DNA of 64,000 nt, taken from contig NZ_CP125655.1 of the NCBI RefSeq assembly GCF_030053835.1, forward strand, positions 558,001-622,000. The letters are read 5' to 3'. Both the position numbers and the translations under genes were made by a program. Below the pieces are notes generated by a model. The model was not told the origin of the DNA, searched no databases, and saw only the letters and a list, made by a program, of their open reading frames with translations. The DNA is from Cellulomonas sp. ES6. Lineage in GTDB: Bacteria > Actinomycetota > Actinomycetes > Actinomycetales > Cellulomonadaceae. Positions 1-7,947 of the stretch are shown piece after piece. Numbering within the stretch: the first letter of the stretch is position 1; each line of letters begins with the position of its first letter.

Positions 1-392
1 GCGACGACGCCGACGGACACCGCGTACGCCGGGACGCCGTACAGGTAGTTCACCGTGCCGTCGACCGGGTCCAGCACCCACGTGAGCCCCGTGGTGCCCG
101 GCTGCCAGCCGTCCTCCTCGCCCAGGACGCCGTCGTCCGGCCGGTGCTCGGCGATCAGCGCGCGCAGGTGCGCCTCGGACGCCAGGTCCATGGCGGTGAC
201 CGGGTCGACCTCGCTCGACTTGGTGGCCGCCACCGACACCCGCGCGGGGCGCGTCGAGCGGATCAGCTCGCCGGCCGAGCGGGCGAAGCGCTCGGCGAGG
301 TCGGCGAGCAGCCGGACCTCGGCGGGGCCGGGCAGGGCGGACGGCTGGTCGGCGGGCGGGGCGGGGTCCGGTGCGGTGGTCACGCCACCCAT
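1..392 (-). CDS. Inositol monophosphatase family protein (partial)
   Basis: Only the N-terminal ~130 residues are inside the window; the gene runs off the left edge. It reads as a Mg2+-dependent phosphatase of the inositol monophosphatase superfamily, which hydrolyses small phosphate monoesters in the cytoplasm. The metal-binding pair in GEEDG (residues 91-95) and the signature DPVDGTVN (108-115) are both visible and intact. ATG at 392 and GTG at 383 are both possible starts; a CAGGAT hexamer 7 nt before the GTG would suit a leaderless start at 383. Histidinol-phosphatase and PAP phosphatase share this fold, so the substrate is not settled by this fragment. Confidence 0.85.
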   Translation of the reverse strand, partial: MGGVTTAPDPAPPADQPSALPGPAEVRLLADLAERFARSAGELIRSTRPARVSVAATKSSEVDPVTAMDLASEAHLRALIAEHRPDDGVLGEEDGWQPGTTGLTWVLDPVDGTVNYLYGVPAYAVSVGVV

Positions 393-432
393 CCTGCCGG
401 ACAGCCCGCAGGCGGTCGCCGTCCCGGCCCGC

Positions 433-1281
433 TCACGCGCCGCGGCGGCGGCGCAGGCGCGCGATCCAGCGGAGCAGCGGCGCGGGCTCGAGGCGCCCGG
501 GGCCGCGCCCCGGCGGACGTCCTCCCCGGCCGTGGTCGCCCGCCCGGGCCGCCTGCGCCGCCCGCACCCCGCGCTCCGTGCGGCCGGCGCGGCCGAACCC
601 GGGCCGGCCCCGGCCCGTGCGCGCGGCCCGCGCGTCCCGCAGCGCCGCGGGGTCCCACGGCCCCGGTGCCTGCAGCCGGAACCGCAGCGCGACCAGCCGC
701 GTGCCGAGCACCACGAGGACGGCGACCACCTCGGTGCCGACCGACAGCGCGTCCTGGTGCCACAGCACCGCCACGAGCAGGGCCCCGAGCACCGACGGGA
801 TCGCGTAGAGCTGGCGCTGGTGCAGCACCACGGGCACCTCGCCGGTCAGCAGGTCGCGCAGCACGCCGCCGCCCACGCCCGTGATCACGCCCGCGCACAC
901 GGCGGCGGTCGCCCCGGTGCCGTACTCGAGGGCCTTGATCGTCCCGACGACCGTGAACAGGGCGAGCGCGCCCGCGTCGAGCACCAGCACGAACCGGCGC
1001 AGCCGGCCCAGGCCCGGGTGCGCCGCCCACGTCACCAGCCCCGCGACGCACGCGCACACCACGAACTCCCACTGCGCGATGCCGACCGGCGGCACGGCCC
1101 CGATGAGGACGTCGCGCATGATGCCGCCGCCCAGCCCCGCGGCCCACGCCAGCACCACGATGCCGAAGATGTCGAACCCCTTGCGCACCGCGGCCAGGCC
1201 GCCGGACAGTGCACCCACGAAGACGCCGAGCAGCTCGAGCACGGGTTGCAGCGGGAGGTCCACGGACACAGGGGTGATCAT
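433..1281 (-). CDS. TRIC/UPF0126 family membrane protein
   Basis: Predicted trimeric intracellular cation (TRIC)-type membrane protein of the YicG/YadS (UPF0126) family, a probable potassium-selective channel by family. The sequence is an internal duplication of about three hydrophobic helices each, and both halves carry the glycine-rich RD motif: GGGIMRDVLIG in the first half and GGGVLRDLLTG in the second. It begins MITPVSVD at an ATG. At 282 residues it is longer than the usual 200-220 because of a highly basic, Arg-rich C-terminal tail of about 70 residues that looks unstructured. It is divergent from sepH across 90 bp. Family assignment is firm; ion selectivity in this organism is inference. 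Confidence 0.85.
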   Translation of the reverse strand: MITPVSVDLPLQPVLELLGVFVGALSGGLAAVRKGFDIFGIVVLAWAAGLGGGIMRDVLIGAVPPVGIAQWEFVVCACVAGLVTWAAHPGLGRLRRFVLVLDAGALALFTVVGTIKALEYGTGATAAVCAGVITGVGGGVLRDLLTGEVPVVLHQRQLYAIPSVLGALLVAVLWHQDALSVGTEVVAVLVVLGTRLVALRFRLQAPGPWDPAALRDARAARTGRGRPGFGRAGRTERGVRAAQAARAGDHGRGGRPPGRGPGRLEPAPLLRWIARLRRRRGA

Positions 1282-1371
1282 GGCAGCCGGGGAGTTGGAC
1301 GGCGCACCGCCCAGCCTCCGCGGGATCGGGGCCGGGCGATGGCAGGCTCGTCGCGGACGATGGGAGAGGTG

Positions 1372-2502
1372 ATGGCCGAGCTGGAGCTGATCGGGCTGCA
1401 CGAGGACGGGGAACACCTCGTGCTCGCCGCGGCCGACGGGCAGCGCTACCGCCTGCGCATCGACGAGCCGTTGCGTGCCGCCGTGCGCCGCGACCGGCCG
1501 CAGCTGGAGCAGATCCGCGCGGAGCAGTCGGGGGTGCCGAGCCCGCGGGAGATCCAGGCGCGCGTGCGCGCGGGGCAGTCCGCCGAGCAGATCGCGGAGG
1601 AGTCGGGCCTGGCGGTGGAGCACGTGCGCCGGTTCGAGGGGCCCGTGCTCGCCGAGCGCGAGTTCGTGGCCGAGCAGGCCCGGGCGACCCGCGTCGGGCG
1701 GGACGTGGGCGCGCCGGTGCTGGGCGACCTGGTCGTGGACCGGCTCGCCGCGCGGGGCGTCGACCCCGAGGGCGTCGAGTGGGACGCGTACCGCGAGACC
1801 GGCGCCGGCTGGACGGTCGTCGCGCGGTTCCGCGTGGAGGACGACGCCCGCGAGGCGCGCTGGGCGTACGACGCGTCCGCCCGGGCCGTGCACGCCGAGG
1901 AGGACGAGGCCCGCTGGCTGTCCGAGACGGAGATCGCCGACGGCCCCGTGCCGCGGCGCCACCTGTCCGCGGTGCGCGACCTCGTGTACGACGTCGACGC
2001 CGACGTGCGGCCCGTGCTCGCGGCCGTGGACGGACCGGCGCCCGCGGAGCCGGCCGAGGACCCGGTGGACGACCTGCGCGCGACGAGCGAGCTGCTCGAC
2101 GACCTGCGGGCCCGCCGCGGCGTCCGCCAGGCGCTCGAGCTCGACGAGGACGAGGACGACCCGTTCGGCGGCTTCGGGCCGCAGCACGCGTTCGACTTCG
2201 GCCAGCTCGGCGACGAGCCCGCCGCGGAGGCGCCCGGCGCGCACCCGGTGGACGTCGCCCCTGCCGCGGAGGCCCGCATCTACCCCGCGCCCGCGCGGAC
2301 GCGGGACGCCGAGGAGCCGGCGACGCCCGTCGCCCTGGAGCCCGGCGAGCAGCCGCCGGCCGACCGCGCGACGGGCACGGCCCCGGACGCGGACGCGGCC
2401 CCGCGCGCCGAGGAGCGCGAGGCCCGTCCCCGCAGCAGCCGCCGCGGCCGGCCGAAGGTGCCGAGCTGGGACGAGATCGTCTTCGGGGCCAAGCCGGAGT
2501 AG
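1372..2502 (+). CDS. sepH: Cell division regulator SepH (DUF3071)
   Basis: Actinobacterial SepH, which in Streptomyces binds FtsZ and promotes its assembly into division septa. The DUF3071 region with a helix-turn-helix-like segment fills the first ~180 residues (begins MAELELIG). A long acidic and Ala/Pro-rich linker follows. The end is a short conserved block, basic RSSRRGRPK then PSWDEIVFG, as in other SepH proteins. The ATG at 1372 was chosen because GGGAGAGG sits just upstream and the protein then starts at the conserved domain; an in-frame ATG at 1339 has no such site. The open frame continues far upstream but that part has no SepH similarity and overlaps the divergent gene. Confidence 0.9.
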   Translation: MAELELIGLHEDGEHLVLAAADGQRYRLRIDEPLRAAVRRDRPQLEQIRAEQSGVPSPREIQARVRAGQSAEQIAEESGLAVEHVRRFEGPVLAEREFVAEQARATRVGRDVGAPVLGDLVVDRLAARGVDPEGVEWDAYRETGAGWTVVARFRVEDDAREARWAYDASARAVHAEEDEARWLSETEIADGPVPRRHLSAVRDLVYDVDADVRPVLAAVDGPAPAEPAEDPVDDLRATSELLDDLRARRGVRQALELDEDEDDPFGGFGPQHAFDFGQLGDEPAAEAPGAHPVDVAPAAEARIYPAPARTRDAEEPATPVALEPGEQPPADRATGTAPDADAAPRAEEREARPRSSRRGRPKVPSWDEIVFGAKPE

Positions 2503-2521
2503 AGGCCCGGGCCGGGGCGGC

Positions 2522-3178
2522 TCAGTCGCCGGCGAGGTCCAGCGTCTGGGGTGACATCGTCCCGGCGCGCGAGCTCCGGGCCGTCATCCGCATCCGGTGG
2601 TGCTTCCGGCAGAGCACCTCGTAGCCGACGGCGTCCTCGTCGTCCGGCACCGCGACGTCGCCGACCACCACCTGGGCGCCCTCGACCACCATGATCCCGT
2701 GCTCCGTGCGCGCGTTGTGCGTGGCCCGGGCGCCGCACCAGCACAGCGCCTGGACCTGGAGCGACTCGACGCGGTCGGCGAGCTCCAGGAGCCGCGCCGA
2801 CCCGGCGAACAGCCGGGTGCGGAAGTCCGTCGTGATCCCGAACGCGAACACGTCGGCCCCGAGCTCGTCCACCACGCGCCCGAGCTGGTCGACCTGCTCC
2901 GCCGAGTAGAACTGCGCCTCGTCGCAGATGAGGAAGTCGACGGCCCGCCCGCCCGTGCGGCGCGCGACGACCTCCGCCCAGAAGTCGGTGGTGTCCGTGA
3001 CCTCGTGCGCCGGCACCGACAGGCCCAGCCGGGAGGACAGCCGGTGCTCCCCCGCGCGGTCGTTGCGGGTGAACAGCACGCCGTCGCGACCGCGCGCCTG
3101 GTGGTTGTGGTGCATCTGCAGCGCCAGGGTGGACTTGCCGCAGTCCATCGTGCCGCAGAAGAAGACCAGCTCTGCCAC
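2522..3178 (-). CDS. tdk: Thymidine kinase
   Basis: Type II thymidine kinase (EC 2.7.1.21) phosphorylating thymidine with ATP in the pyrimidine salvage pathway. The 218-residue length is normal. Seen in order are the P-loop GTMDCGKST near the N-terminus, the Walker B-like DEAQFY segment carrying the catalytic Glu, and a structural zinc site formed by CWCG and a later CRKHH. Translation starts at GTG 3178. It is convergent with sepH across 19 bp and is the last gene of a leftward group, 31 bp downstream of the phosphodiesterase gene. Nothing is missing compared with the family. Confidence 0.93.
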   Translation of the reverse strand: MAELVFFCGTMDCGKSTLALQMHHNHQARGRDGVLFTRNDRAGEHRLSSRLGLSVPAHEVTDTTDFWAEVVARRTGGRAVDFLICDEAQFYSAEQVDQLGRVVDELGADVFAFGITTDFRTRLFAGSARLLELADRVESLQVQALCWCGARATHNARTEHGIMVVEGAQVVVGDVAVPDDEDAVGYEVLCRKHHRMRMTARSSRAGTMSPQTLDLAGD

Positions 3179-3209
3179 GCTCTCCTCGTTCCGTTCCTGT
3201 GCGTCGCGG

Positions 3210-4388
3210 TCAGGTGTGCACGGCCAGCAGCGGCACCCGGACCTCGGCCGGCGTCAGCGAGCCGTGGACGCCGACGAGCTGCAGCGACGCCGGCGTCTGC
3301 GTCCGGGAGTCCACCACGGTGGCGCGGCCGGTGGTCGCGACGACGAGGTCGCCGATCAGCGGCCGCACGTGCTCGGAGACCGTCCCGAACAGGCCGGCGC
3401 CGACCGCGACGTCGCCGGTGAGCACCACCGCGGCGTCGCCCAGCACGTCCGCCCAGCGCTCCGCGGCCGCCTCCGGGTCGGCCCCGGGCCGCAGGTGGAC
3501 GTGCAGCGCGCGCGGCTCCCCCGCGACCAGCTCGACGTCCTGCGCGAGCCCCGGCGTGGTGGCCACGTCCCAGCGCCGCGCCGGGTCGACGTCGAGCATC
3601 CCGTGGTCGGCGGTGACGACGACGGACGCGCCGCGCGGCAGCGACCGCACGAGGCGGCGCAGCTCGCCGTCGAGCGCCGAGAGCTCGTCGCCCCACTGCC
3701 AGGAGCCGCACCCCTCGTGGTGGCCGGTCTTGTCCACGTCGCCCCAGTACAGGTACACCAGGCCCGGCTCGCGCAGCAGCCGCAGCGCGGCGTCGACCCG
3801 GGCGGCGAGCGGCTCGGCCGCCCGGTACCCCCCGCCGCGCAGCGCCGCCTCCGTGAGGCCGGAGCCCATGAACTTCGCCGGCCCGACCGTGGTCACCGTG
3901 ACGCCGTGGGCGACGAGGCGCTCGAAGACCGTGCGCTCGCGCTGCCACTCCCGGGCGGGCCCCAGGCCGTCCCACGACACCATGTTCGCGAGCCGCCCGT
4001 CGCGCGGGTTGCGGACCGTGTAGCCGACGAGCCCGGTGCGCCCGGGCGCGGTGCCGGTGCCGAAGCTGCCCATCGACGCCGCGGTGGTGGACGGGTACCC
4101 GGCGGACAGCGCCGAGGCGCCGTCGAGCAGCGACCGCAGGAACGGCGCGTGGCCGGCGCGCTCGGCGAGGTTCTCGTAGCCCAGGCCGTCGACGAGCACG
4201 ACGCAGACGCGGTGCGTCGGCTGCAGGCCGAGCTGGGCCCGGCGCTCCGGGCCCTCCGGCACGGGCGCGCCGAGCGCGTCGGCGACGGCGGGCAGCAGGC
4301 CGGACAGCGACGGCCCCCGGTAGTCCGGCAGCACGAGCCCCGCGTCCGCGAGCCGGGCCGGCACGGTGGACGACGTGGCGGTCGTCAT
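3210..4388 (-). CDS. Alkaline phosphatase family protein (nucleotide pyrophosphatase/phosphodiesterase type)
   Basis: Member of the alkaline phosphatase superfamily closest to type I phosphodiesterase/nucleotide pyrophosphatases, which hydrolyse phosphodiester or phosphomonoester bonds with two metal ions. Metal and nucleophile sites are visible in order: VDGLGYENL (first Asp), YPSTTAASM (Thr nucleophile), WGDVDKTGHHEG (Asp/His) and TADHGM (Asp/His). I see no convincing signal peptide, so a cytoplasmic location is likely. The ATG at 4388 lies one base after the stop of the upstream DUF5998 gene, so the two are very probably co-translated. The natural substrate cannot be read from the sequence. 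Confidence 0.85.
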   Translation of the reverse strand: MTTATSSTVPARLADAGLVLPDYRGPSLSGLLPAVADALGAPVPEGPERRAQLGLQPTHRVCVVLVDGLGYENLAERAGHAPFLRSLLDGASALSAGYPSTTAASMGSFGTGTAPGRTGLVGYTVRNPRDGRLANMVSWDGLGPAREWQRERTVFERLVAHGVTVTTVGPAKFMGSGLTEAALRGGGYRAAEPLAARVDAALRLLREPGLVYLYWGDVDKTGHHEGCGSWQWGDELSALDGELRRLVRSLPRGASVVVTADHGMLDVDPARRWDVATTPGLAQDVELVAGEPRALHVHLRPGADPEAAAERWADVLGDAAVVLTGDVAVGAGLFGTVSEHVRPLIGDLVVATTGRATVVDSRTQTPASLQLVGVHGSLTPAEVRVPLLAVHT

Positions 4389-4389
4389 G

Positions 4390-4962
4390 TCAGCGTGCGC
4401 TCGCCGCGGACAGGCGCCGCGCGAACGCCACGGCGTCCCGGACGGCACCGGCGCCCTCGGCCACCGCGCTCACGCGGACGACCACGTCGTCGGGGGTCAG
4501 CGTCCCGGTGAGGCCGTGGTCGGCCTCGCACTGCGGGTCGCCGCACTGCGCGGGCTCCAGGTCCACGCGCGAGACCGCGCCCCACCCGATCGCCAGCGTC
4601 AGCTCGGTGGCGGGGTCGCCGGGACGGTGCTGCTCGGGCGAGCCGAGCACGTGCGTCAGCGCGACGGACCGCAGCTCCGACAGCGGGACGGCCTCCGTGG
4701 TGGCCGCGGCGCTCGCCGAGGGGTGCTCGCTGTCCGCCGGGTGGTCGTCCACGTGCGCGACGACCAGGCGGGTGGGCGTCAGCGCGAGCACGGTGACGTG
4801 CCGGCGCACCTCGGAGGCGTCGAACGTCGTCTCCGGGTGCACGAGGTGGGCCTCGACGGGTTCGTCGGCGAGCGCGACGTCGAGCACGTCGGCCACCAGC
4901 TCGGGGTAGTACCCCGCGCGGTGCAGGTCGCGGAGCAGGTCGGTGGACGGTGCGGGCACCAC
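4390..4962 (-). CDS. DUF5998 family protein
   Basis: Conserved actinobacterial protein of unknown function that I place in the DUF5998 family from overall sequence (DLHRAGYYPELVADVLDVAL near the start, FDASEVRRHVTVLALTPTRL in the middle). It is about 190 residues, soluble, with no membrane segment, and has two closely spaced cysteines in CGDPQC. The frame is open to a GTG at 4995, but GGGAGGA precedes tandem GTG codons at 4962 and 4959, so I start it at 4962. It is followed after one base by the phosphodiesterase gene; this pairing suggests a shared but undefined role. Confidence 0.72.
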   Translation of the reverse strand: MVPAPSTDLLRDLHRAGYYPELVADVLDVALADEPVEAHLVHPETTFDASEVRRHVTVLALTPTRLVVAHVDDHPADSEHPSASAAATTEAVPLSELRSVALTHVLGSPEQHRPGDPATELTLAIGWGAVSRVDLEPAQCGDPQCEADHGLTGTLTPDDVVVRVSAVAEGAGAVRDAVAFARRLSAASAR

Positions 4963-5035
4963 GACATCCTCCCACCGACCGGGGCGGCCCGTCACACCGT
5001 CCGCCCGCGGGCACGACGCGCCGCGTGCCCGCCGC

Positions 5036-7840
5036 TCATGCGGGCAGCGCCCGGCGCGGCCCGTCGGCGCGCGCGGCCGTCCCGACCCGCGCCGTCGCGC
5101 CGAGCACGTACGCCCCCCGCTCCGCGACGACGACCGGGTTGAGCTCGAGCGCGAGCAGCTCCGGGAGGTCGTCCGCGAGCACGGACACGCGCGCCAGCAC
5201 GTCCTCGAGCGCGGCCACGTCCAGCGGCGGGACGCCGCGGTAGCCGAAGAGCCGGGCGGAGGACCGCGGGGCGCGCACCATCTCGGACACGTCGACGTCG
5301 GTGAGCGGCGTCACGGCGTACGCCAGGTCGCCCAGCAGGTCGGTGGTGTCGCCGCCGAGGCCGAACCCGAGCACCGGTCCGAACAGCGGGTCCTCCGACG
5401 AGCGGATGACGGTCGCGACGCCGTGCGGGGCCATCGCCTGGACCTCCAGGGGCGCGCGGCCCTCCGCGGGTGCGTGCGGGGCGGCGAGCTCGAGCACCTG
5501 GGCGACGTCGGCGCGCAGCTCCGCGGCGTCGTGCACGTCCAGCCGCACGCCGCCCAGGTCGGAGCGGTGCCGCAGGGCGGGCACGGTGGACTTCAGGGCG
5601 ACCGGCCAGCCGAGCCGCTCGGCGGCGGCGACCGCCTCGTCGGCGTCGTGCACCGGCACCGACGCCAGGACGTGCACGCCGGCGAGCGCGAGCAGCTCCG
5701 CCGTGCGGTCGGGCCCGAGGTCGAGCACCGCCGGACGGCCCGCCTCCTCGAGCCAGGAGTCGATCAGTCGCCGCGCGGTGCGCGCGTGCACGCCCTGCGG
5801 GTGCACCAGGGTGCCGCGGTCCCCGGACCGCCACGCGGCGTACCGCACCGCCTGCCCGAGGGCGAGCACGGCGTCCTCCGGCGTGGTGTACGCGGGGACC
5901 GTGCGCAGCAGGCCGTCGGCGTCGGGCGCCGTGAGCTGCGGCGTCGCGCCGTGCAGACCGAGCAGGCACGCCACCGACGTGCGACCCGACCCGGCGGCGG
6001 CCCGGGCCAGCGCCTGCGCGACCCGGTCGTCGCGCGGGCCGGCGGTGGGCACGTGCACGGTGACCACGACGTCGACCCCGGGGTCGGCGTACACGTCCCC
6101 GAACGCGCGGGCGACCCGCTCCTCGTCCGCGTCCTCGGGGAGGATCACCGCCTCCCCCGCGACCGTCAGACCGGCGGTCACGACCGCCTCCTGCACGAGC
6201 GCCGCCATCGACGGCGACGACGCCACCACCGCGGCGCGCCCGCCGGGCGGCAGGGGCTGCAGCGCGAACAGCTGGGCCGCCTCGAGCATCTGGTGCGTGT
6301 TGTCGACCAGCACCACGCCGGAGCGACGCATCACCTCGTCGAGCGTCCGGCGCGGCGCCTGGGTGGGCCGCACGGCGTGGCCGGGCGGCACGACGTGCCC
6401 GGAGCGCCCCGCGGTGACCACCACGACCGGCTTGACCCGGGCCAGCCGGCGGGCCACCCGGGAGAACTTGCGCGGGTTGCCGATCGACTCCAGGTAGAGC
6501 GCGACGACGTCGGTGCCGTCGTCGTCCTGCCAGAACTGCATGAGGTCGTTGCCCGACACGTCGGCGCGGTTGCCCGCCGACACCAGGTGGGCCAGGCCGA
6601 GGTACCGGCGGCGCACGGACCCGAGCAGCGACACCGCCGCCGGGGCGGACTGGCAGAACAACCCGATCCGCCCCGCGGGCGGCGGGTCCTCGGTCAGGGA
6701 GGCGTTCAGCAGCCCTCCCGCGGCGTGCGCGAGCAGGCCGTAGGACACGGGTCCGACGACGCGCATGCCCGCCGCGTGCGCGGTGCGCAGCAGGGCCCGC
6801 TGCAGCGCCAGGCCGGTCGGCCCGGTCTCCGCGAAGCCCGCGGACAGCACCACGACGCCCCGCACCCCCAGCCGTCCGAGCGAGCGCACCGCGACGACCG
6901 CGTCCGCGGCGGGCAGCGCGAGCACGGCCAGGTCCACCGGACCGGGCACCGCGTCCAGGTCCGGCCACGTCCGCACGGCCACCGGCGTGCCGGGCTCCGG
7001 GGCGCGCCCGACCACGTGCACCTGGACCGGCTCCGCCGGACCTGCGGGCTCGACGACGGCGCCCGTGCGGTGCTCCGGCTCCCCCGGCCCGTGCACCCCT
7101 CCGGCCGCGAGGTCCGCGAGCACGCGGGACGCCAGGAGGTCCGGCAGGGACCCGGGCTCCGCGTCGGGCGACGTCAGCACCAGCACCGAGCGCGCGGCGA
7201 GCAGCCCCTGCACGCTGCGCGACTCCGCGGTGTGCTCGCGCGCCGCCGTCACCGCCAGCGACCGGTCCGTGGGATGGATGTCGAACGACACCGTGACCAC
7301 GCCGTCCTCGAGCCGCTGCTGCAGCGTGTAGCCGGCCTCGCGGAACACGGCGATCATGCGGCCGTTCTGCGGCAGCACGTCGGCGGTGAAGCGGCGCACC
7401 CCGCGCTCGCGCGCCGCGGCGGCCAGGTGCTCCAGCAGCACGGAGCCGAGCCCGCGACCGTGGTGCGCGTCGGCGATGTTGAACGCGACCTCCGCCTCGT
7501 CCGGCCCGACGCGGTCGTAGCGCGCGACCCCGATGATCGCGTCGTCCCCGGTCACGGCCACCAGCGCCACCCGGTCGTGGTGGTCGACCTGGGTGAACCG
7601 GGCCAGGTCGCGGTCCGGGAGGCGCTCCAGCGGCGCGAAGAACCGCAGGAAGGTCGACGCCTCGGACTGCGCGACGTGGAACGCCTGGAGCGCGGCGGCG
7701 TCCTCCGGCCGGATCGGGCGGACGTGGGTCGTGCTGCCGTCCCGCAGCACGACGTCGGCCTCCCAGCTCTCCGGGTACCCGACGGGCGCGGCGTCGTCCC
7801 GCGGCTCGTCGGCGCGCGCGTCCCCGGTGACCTCCGCCAT
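5036..7840 (-). CDS. GNAT acetyltransferase / NDP-forming acyl-CoA synthetase fusion (Pat-like)
   Basis: A 934-residue fusion of an N-terminal GNAT acetyltransferase domain (about residues 20-185; acetyl-CoA site around HHGRGLGSVLLEHL) and an NDP-forming acyl-CoA synthetase module (CoA-binding, succinyl-CoA ligase-like and C-terminal ATP-grasp parts; LKSTVPALRHRSDLGGV is typical). Proteins of this type acetylate lysines of metabolic enzymes such as acetyl-CoA synthetase, the synthetase part acting mainly as a sensor. The GNAT domain is N-terminal here, the reverse of E. coli Pat. The ATG at 7840 is supported by TAGGCT seven bases upstream, indicating a leaderless mRNA. Whether the ligase half is catalytic is unknown. 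Confidence 0.88.
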   Translation of the reverse strand: MAEVTGDARADEPRDDAAPVGYPESWEADVVLRDGSTTHVRPIRPEDAAALQAFHVAQSEASTFLRFFAPLERLPDRDLARFTQVDHHDRVALVAVTGDDAIIGVARYDRVGPDEAEVAFNIADAHHGRGLGSVLLEHLAAAARERGVRRFTADVLPQNGRMIAVFREAGYTLQQRLEDGVVTVSFDIHPTDRSLAVTAAREHTAESRSVQGLLAARSVLVLTSPDAEPGSLPDLLASRVLADLAAGGVHGPGEPEHRTGAVVEPAGPAEPVQVHVVGRAPEPGTPVAVRTWPDLDAVPGPVDLAVLALPAADAVVAVRSLGRLGVRGVVVLSAGFAETGPTGLALQRALLRTAHAAGMRVVGPVSYGLLAHAAGGLLNASLTEDPPPAGRIGLFCQSAPAAVSLLGSVRRRYLGLAHLVSAGNRADVSGNDLMQFWQDDDGTDVVALYLESIGNPRKFSRVARRLARVKPVVVVTAGRSGHVVPPGHAVRPTQAPRRTLDEVMRRSGVVLVDNTHQMLEAAQLFALQPLPPGGRAAVVASSPSMAALVQEAVVTAGLTVAGEAVILPEDADEERVARAFGDVYADPGVDVVVTVHVPTAGPRDDRVAQALARAAAGSGRTSVACLLGLHGATPQLTAPDADGLLRTVPAYTTPEDAVLALGQAVRYAAWRSGDRGTLVHPQGVHARTARRLIDSWLEEAGRPAVLDLGPDRTAELLALAGVHVLASVPVHDADEAVAAAERLGWPVALKSTVPALRHRSDLGGVRLDVHDAAELRADVAQVLELAAPHAPAEGRAPLEVQAMAPHGVATVIRSSEDPLFGPVLGFGLGGDTTDLLGDLAYAVTPLTDVDVSEMVRAPRSSARLFGYRGVPPLDVAALEDVLARVSVLADDLPELLALELNPVVVAERGAYVLGATARVGTAARADGPRRALPA

Positions 7841-7847
7841 GCGCACG

Positions 7848-7853
7848 AGCCTA
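7848..7853 (-). promoter_or_regulatory. -10 element (TAGGCT) of the GNAT/acyl-CoA synthetase gene
   Basis: TAGGCT on the minus strand ends 7 nt before the ATG at 7840. That spacing would place the transcription start on the start codon (leaderless). Confidence 0.6.
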
Positions 7854-7902
7854 ACGGGGCCGGGCCCGCGCGTCGTGGTCGTCCCCAGGGCCGCCGGACG
7901 GG

Positions 7903-7908
7903 GACAAT
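7903..7908 (+). promoter_or_regulatory. Candidate -10 (GACAAT) of parC
   Basis: GACAAT lies about 40 bp before the parC start codon, leaving a leader of roughly 35 nt that contains GGGAG about 9 nt before the ATG. No strong -35 is obvious. Confidence 0.4.
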
Positions 7909-7947
7909 GGGCCGTCACCCACCGCCGATCCCGGGAGCCGCATCCGC